Shown here: in pieces, positions 7,174-8,635 of the stretch
Position numbering within the stretch: the stretch's first letter is position 1
Layout: each line of letters opens with the position of its first letter
Origin: Fidelibacterota bacterium
Lineage (GTDB): Bacteria; Pseudomonadota; Alphaproteobacteria; Rhodospirillales; Rhodospirillaceae
Length of the DNA: 8,635 bases
Direction: 5' to 3'
Assembly (NCBI GenBank): GCA_947473445.1
Contig: CANJEU010000068.1
Coordinates: 1 to 8,635 of the forward strand
Program-made: the position numbers and the translations under genes
Notes under the pieces: generated by a model
Told to the model about the DNA's origin: nothing
What the model saw: only the letters and a program-made list of their open reading frames with translations
The model's database searches: none

Positions 7174-7186
7174 CGGATGGTCATAC

Positions 7187-7217
7187 AAGAAAAACGGCGG
7201 ATCCGAAGGATCCGACG
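7187..7217 (-). terminator. Rho-independent terminator-like hairpin (copy 2) next to the cyclotransferase start
   Basis: On the minus strand a 10-bp stem with one mismatch (7195-7204 with 7208-7217, loop 3 nt) is followed by TTTTTCTTG. The T-run ends only about 14 bp before the ATG of the cyclotransferase gene. Transcripts coming from the right should end here, so that gene probably has its own very short or leaderless transcript, or the hairpin acts as an attenuator. Confidence 0.6.
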
Positions 7218-7272
7218 CCCGCGCGCGGAGGCGCGCATTGAGAGAAGAAAAACGGCGGATCCGGAGGATCCG
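7187..7272. repeat. direct repeat of a terminator module (7187-7214 and 7245-7272)
   Basis: Two 28-bp copies starting AAGAAAAACGGCGGATCCG differ at a single base and are 58 bp apart. Each contains a BamHI-like GGATCC inverted pair forming a hairpin and its T-tract on the minus strand. Between them 7221-7236 forms another small GC-only hairpin (GCGCGC, loop GGAG). The arrangement looks like a local tandem duplication of a terminator. Confidence 0.75.
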
Positions 7273-7277
7273 CCGTT
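7245..7277 (-). terminator. strong Rho-independent terminator (copy 1)
   Basis: On the minus strand a perfect 12-bp stem (7251-7262 with 7266-7277, 3-nt loop) runs into TTTCTTCTCTC, with the stem base AA/TT adding to a five-T run. The nearest gene upstream on this strand already has its own terminator at 7454-7487, so this one most likely ends a separate short transcript, the candidate small RNA at 7245-7345. Confidence 0.8.
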
Positions 7278-7345
7278 AGGTGGCTGGGGAAGTGTGGGGA
7301 GGGGAGGAAGTTCAGCCCCAGCGATAAGGGGATCGTTGCGCTGGG
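7245..7345 (-). ncRNA. candidate trans-acting small RNA with C-rich anti-Shine-Dalgarno loop
   Basis: Read on the minus strand, a 7-bp stem GCTGGGG/CCCCAGC (7322-7316 with 7289-7283) presents a 26-nt pyrimidine-rich loop (7290-7315) containing CCTCC twice, the 16S anti-SD core. A strong intrinsic terminator follows within 6 nt. Stem plus exposed CUCC-rich loop plus terminator is the build of several known alphaproteobacterial small RNAs that pair with Shine-Dalgarno sequences of target mRNAs. No protein-coding gene explains the terminator. The 5' end is not defined; a start somewhere between 7330 and 7405 is possible, and I could not find a convincing promoter. Family membership is inference from architecture alone. 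Confidence 0.45.
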
Positions 7346-7348
7346 ACG

Positions 7349-7373
7349 TTAACGATTGGTGAATCAAGATTAA
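7349..7373. promoter_or_regulatory. paired TTAACG sites (possible regulator binding site)
   Basis: Two copies of TTAACG (7349-7354 and 7370-7375) lie 21 bp apart, start to start, about two helical turns, just upstream of the candidate small RNA. TTAA pairs are the core of CtrA sites in alphaproteobacteria, but the classical spacing is 7 bp between half-sites, which this does not match. It is recorded as a weak candidate. Confidence 0.2.
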
Positions 7374-7405
7374 CGCCGTGGGGGCGAGGGCTTGCCCGCA
7401 AAGGC

Positions 7406-7432
7406 CGGAAATTATCTCTGATATAATTTCCG
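7406..7432. promoter_or_regulatory. perfect AT-rich palindrome, operator-like
   Basis: CGGAAATTAT (7406-7415) and ATAATTTCCG (7423-7432) are perfect inverted repeats of 10 bp around a 7-bp centre, in otherwise GC-rich DNA. TATAAT (7422-7427, plus) and GATAAT (minus, 7416-7411) fall inside it, but no matching -35 is visible on either strand. It has no following T-run. A dimeric repressor or activator site for the candidate small RNA is one reading. I do not recognise the regulator. Confidence 0.45.
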
Positions 7433-7453
7433 AGGGTGCTAGGCCTCTGATCC

Positions 7454-7487
7454 AAAAAGAAAAGGCCCGATCTTGCGATCGGGCCTT
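7454..7487 (-). terminator. Rho-independent terminator of the 68-aa protein gene
   Basis: A perfect 11-bp stem (7462-7472 with 7477-7487, 4-nt loop) is followed on the minus strand by TTTTCTTTTT. It starts 21 bp after the TAA of the gene at 7509-7715. Confidence 0.88.
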
Positions 7488-7508
7488 CAGCTCTGACGGG
7501 CTTGCCGC

Positions 7509-7715
7509 TTATGCCGCGGCTTTGATCTCAAGCGGCAGTTCGAGCTGCGCTTCGTTGTCCTGTCTCCGCAGGATATGGAGGCGAATCGCCATCAGTTCTT
7601 CTGCTTCGTTGAGCAGCGTGGCCGTGCTCGAGGTGCCGGCGCGATGCGCACGCAGGAGGGCGTTGTGCGTTTCATCAGCCAGAAAGCTGAGCAAAGCGTG
7701 GCGATCGTCGAACAT
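7509..7715 (-). CDS. small hypothetical protein, 68 aa, function unknown
   Basis: I do not recognise a family. The product is charged and probably all-helical: residues 5-24 (RHALLSFLADETHNALLRAH) and 34-52 (LLNEAEELMAIRLHILRRQ) look like two amphipathic helices split by a Gly-Thr-Ser linker, with a LELPLEI tail. No signal peptide, membrane segment or zinc ligand is seen. Expression signals are complete: AAGGA 9 nt before the ATG at 7715, a likely promoter at 7810-7838 and a strong terminator 21 bp after the stop. The leader contains a CCCC-GCAA-GGGG hairpin with a GNRA loop (7740-7751, minus strand) about 25 nt before the start. It is divergent from nrdA, but a functional link is not shown. 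The signals make it a probable real gene. Confidence 0.72.
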   Translation of the reverse strand: MFDDRHALLSFLADETHNALLRAHRAGTSSTATLLNEAEELMAIRLHILRRQDNEAQLELPLEIKAAA

Positions 7716-7809
7716 TTTTTCCGGTCCTTCATCGGGCTGCCCCTTGCGGGGTCATTCGGTGGCGCGGAAGATGCTGCATCGCACCCGCATGCACAAATAA
7801 GAAGCTTTC

Positions 7810-7838
7810 ATTTCAGCTCTGCGTTTCTTGCATGACAA
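7810..7838 (-). promoter_or_regulatory. likely sigma-70-type promoter of the 68-aa protein gene
   Basis: On the minus strand TTGTCA (7838-7833) matches the -35 consensus at 5 of 6 positions. It is followed after exactly 17 bp by TGAAAT (7815-7810), 4 of 6 for the -10. Transcription would begin near 7803 and give a leader of about 88 nt. Confidence 0.45.
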
Positions 7839-7892
7839 AAACGGGGATAACTCCGCGACGCGTGGCATGTATAGTTTCCCTTATGCGTCAAT

Positions 7893-7908
7893 CATCTAAA
7901 TCTTGTGG
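7893..7908. promoter_or_regulatory. weak NrdR-box-like sequence upstream of nrdA
   Basis: CATCTAAATCTTGTGG agrees at about 11 of 16 positions with the NrdR consensus ACACWAWATATWGTGT, the repressor box found before many bacterial ribonucleotide reductase genes. The right half ATCTTGTGG is good and the left half poor. NrdR boxes normally come as two copies roughly 31 bp apart, and I do not see a second one. It is 260 bp from the nrdA start. Confidence 0.2.
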
Positions 7909-7910
7909 TT

Positions 7911-8159
7911 GAGGCAGATTTCCGCGTTGACCCACTGCCTCCCTGCCTTCACCATATCTCGTAGCAAGGTTGCTCCTGGTCCACACGATCTTGAGCGCCG
8001 AGGGGAAATCAGAAACCGATTCTGTGGCCACGGGCGGATAAAACCGCCTTCCGCTCCGTCAGTTAAGTCAAATATTTCATAGACTTAACGTCGGGGCCCG
8101 CGAGTCGATTCGGACCCTCTCGGGCAAGCCATGCGATGGGGGCTTAGGTCCACGAGGGG
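7911..8159 (+). promoter_or_regulatory. nrdA upstream region and leader rich in inverted repeats; RBS at 8154-8159
   Basis: The 453 bp between the 68-aa gene and nrdA contain no credible ORF. Perfect or near-perfect stems are: 7911-7917/7935-7941 (7 bp, enclosing TTGACC, a possible -35 at 7927-7932), 8010-8014/8020-8024, 8033-8037/8044-8048 (GGCGG, loop ATAAAA), 8062-8069/8082-8089, 8096-8104/8117-8125 (one mismatch) and 8126-8130/8141-8145. GGACC at 8112-8116 can pair with GGTCC at 8147-8151, just before the RBS, or with an identical GGTCC at 7978-7982. The RBS GAGGGG (8154-8159) is 9 nt before the ATG. I found no match to the cobalamin riboswitch box. Whether this is transcribed leader or promoter DNA is unknown. 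Confidence 0.4.
8062..8089. repeat. perfect 8-bp inverted repeat GTTAAGTC-N12-GACTTAAC
   Basis: The arms (8062-8069 and 8082-8089) flank an AT-rich 12-bp centre in GC-rich surroundings, 80 bp before the nrdA start codon. The two TTAA cores are 22 bp apart. It could be an operator for a dimeric regulator or, if transcribed, a hairpin with an AU-rich loop. Confidence 0.6.
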
Positions 8160-8168
8160 TAGTAGAAT

Positions 8169-8635
8169 ATGAACGTTGCAGTCGAAGTCGCCAAAGTCAC
8201 CGCCCACCAGTCCCAGGCCGCCACGCCGGCGCCCGTTACAAAACCGCCCGCTGCCAAGTCGCGCGATACAGCCCTAGAGGTTGTGCCTTCGATCCGGATC
8301 GACCGGACCCGCGATGCCCTCCTGACCGATTTCGGTAAGGCCACGCTTGAGGACCGCTATCTCCTCCAGAACGAGTCCTACCAGGACATGTTCGCCCGCG
8401 TGGCCCTCGCCTACTCGGACGATGTCGAACACGGGCAGCGCATTTACGATTACATGTCCCGCCTGTGGTTCATGCCCGCGACGCCTGTGCTGTCCAACGG
8501 TGGCGCCGGCCGTGGCCTGCCCATTTCCTGCTTCCTCAACACGGTGAACGATAACCTCGACGGCATCGTCGGCACCTGGACCGAGAACGTCTGGCTGGCC
8601 TCCAACGGCGGCGGCATCGGCACCTACTGGGGCAA
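8169..8635 (+). CDS. nrdA: ribonucleoside-diphosphate reductase large subunit (class I), 5' part; runs off the window
   Basis: NrdA carries the active and allosteric sites that reduce ribonucleotides to deoxyribonucleotides for DNA synthesis, working with the radical-generating NrdB subunit. The first 155 codons are present. Residues 1-32 are a low-complexity Ala/Pro/Lys tail. The conserved fold begins near RIDRTRDALLTDFGKATLEDRYL (part of 43-65). MPATPVLSNGG (102-112), GLPISCF (116-122, Cys121 being the first redox-active cysteine) and ASNGGGIGTYWG (144-155) are catalytic-domain signatures. The ATG at 8169 follows a good RBS, GAGGGG. The N-terminus is too short and unlike an ATP-cone, so that activity-control domain seems absent here. 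It is not the long B12-dependent NrdJ form as far as can be read. The gene is intact to the window edge. Confidence 0.92.
   Translation, partial: MNVAVEVAKVTAHQSQAATPAPVTKPPAAKSRDTALEVVPSIRIDRTRDALLTDFGKATLEDRYLLQNESYQDMFARVALAYSDDVEHGQRIYDYMSRLWFMPATPVLSNGGAGRGLPISCFLNTVNDNLDGIVGTWTENVWLASNGGGIGTYWG

Noticed and set aside
7295..7310. GGGGAGGGGAGGAAG as a plus-strand ribosome binding site
   Set aside because: No start codon lies at a suitable distance; the tract is better explained as the complement of the C-rich small-RNA loop.
7143..7367. 74-aa minus-strand ORF across the small-RNA region
   Set aside because: It runs through two terminator hairpins and out of frame into the cyclotransferase gene; no RBS and low-complexity product.
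8024..8160. Cobalamin riboswitch before nrdA
   Set aside because: A GCCAC and GGGCGG segment invited comparison, but no B12 box or the conserved core order could be found.

Overview
The window looks like a chromosomal segment of a GC-rich alphaproteobacterium. The MutY tail, the MaeB-type malic enzyme fused to a phosphotransacetylase domain, and the NrdA start all read as alphaproteobacterial housekeeping proteins. The genus cannot be fixed from this sequence. I see no prophage, integrase, transposase, CRISPR array, tRNA or rRNA.

Layout. Bases 1-441 are the 3' end of mutY (NUDIX-like C-terminal domain). Bases 442-1023 are a repeat island: two ~90-bp units, each made of two opposed hairpins, then a small GIY-YIG nuclease gene on the minus strand (683-979), then a half-unit just upstream of that gene's start. 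Next come maeB (1103-3400) and, 10 bp later on the same strand, an orphan family-5 peptide-type solute-binding protein (3411-5000). A 68-aa two-helix membrane protein (5020-5226, minus) faces it. Divergent from that is a Wzx/PST-type polysaccharide flippase (5403-6794). The flippase 3' end overlaps by 83 bp the 3' end of a convergent gamma-glutamylcyclotransferase-like gene (6712-7173, minus).

The 335 bp from 7174 to 7508 hold no credible protein gene but much structure. There are two near-identical minus-strand terminators, a C-rich stem-loop that looks like an anti-Shine-Dalgarno small RNA, a pair of TTAACG sites, a perfect 10-bp-arm AT-rich palindrome, and the terminator of the next gene. 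A 68-aa protein of unknown function follows (7509-7715, minus) with promoter, RBS and terminator all visible. It is divergent from nrdA (8169 to the window end), which encodes the large subunit of ribonucleotide reductase. The 453 bp between these two genes contain several perfect inverted repeats and a possible alternative pairing next to the nrdA RBS.

How it fits together. The protein genes are mostly independent housekeeping functions: DNA repair, C4/pyruvate metabolism, peptide uptake, envelope polysaccharide export, glutathione or gamma-glutamyl turnover, and dNTP synthesis. The most unusual features are non-coding: the GIY-YIG gene bracketed by palindromic repeats whose stems show compensatory changes, the candidate anti-SD small RNA, and the structured nrdA leader. 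All three functional readings are inferences from pattern and need homologue comparison or RNA data.
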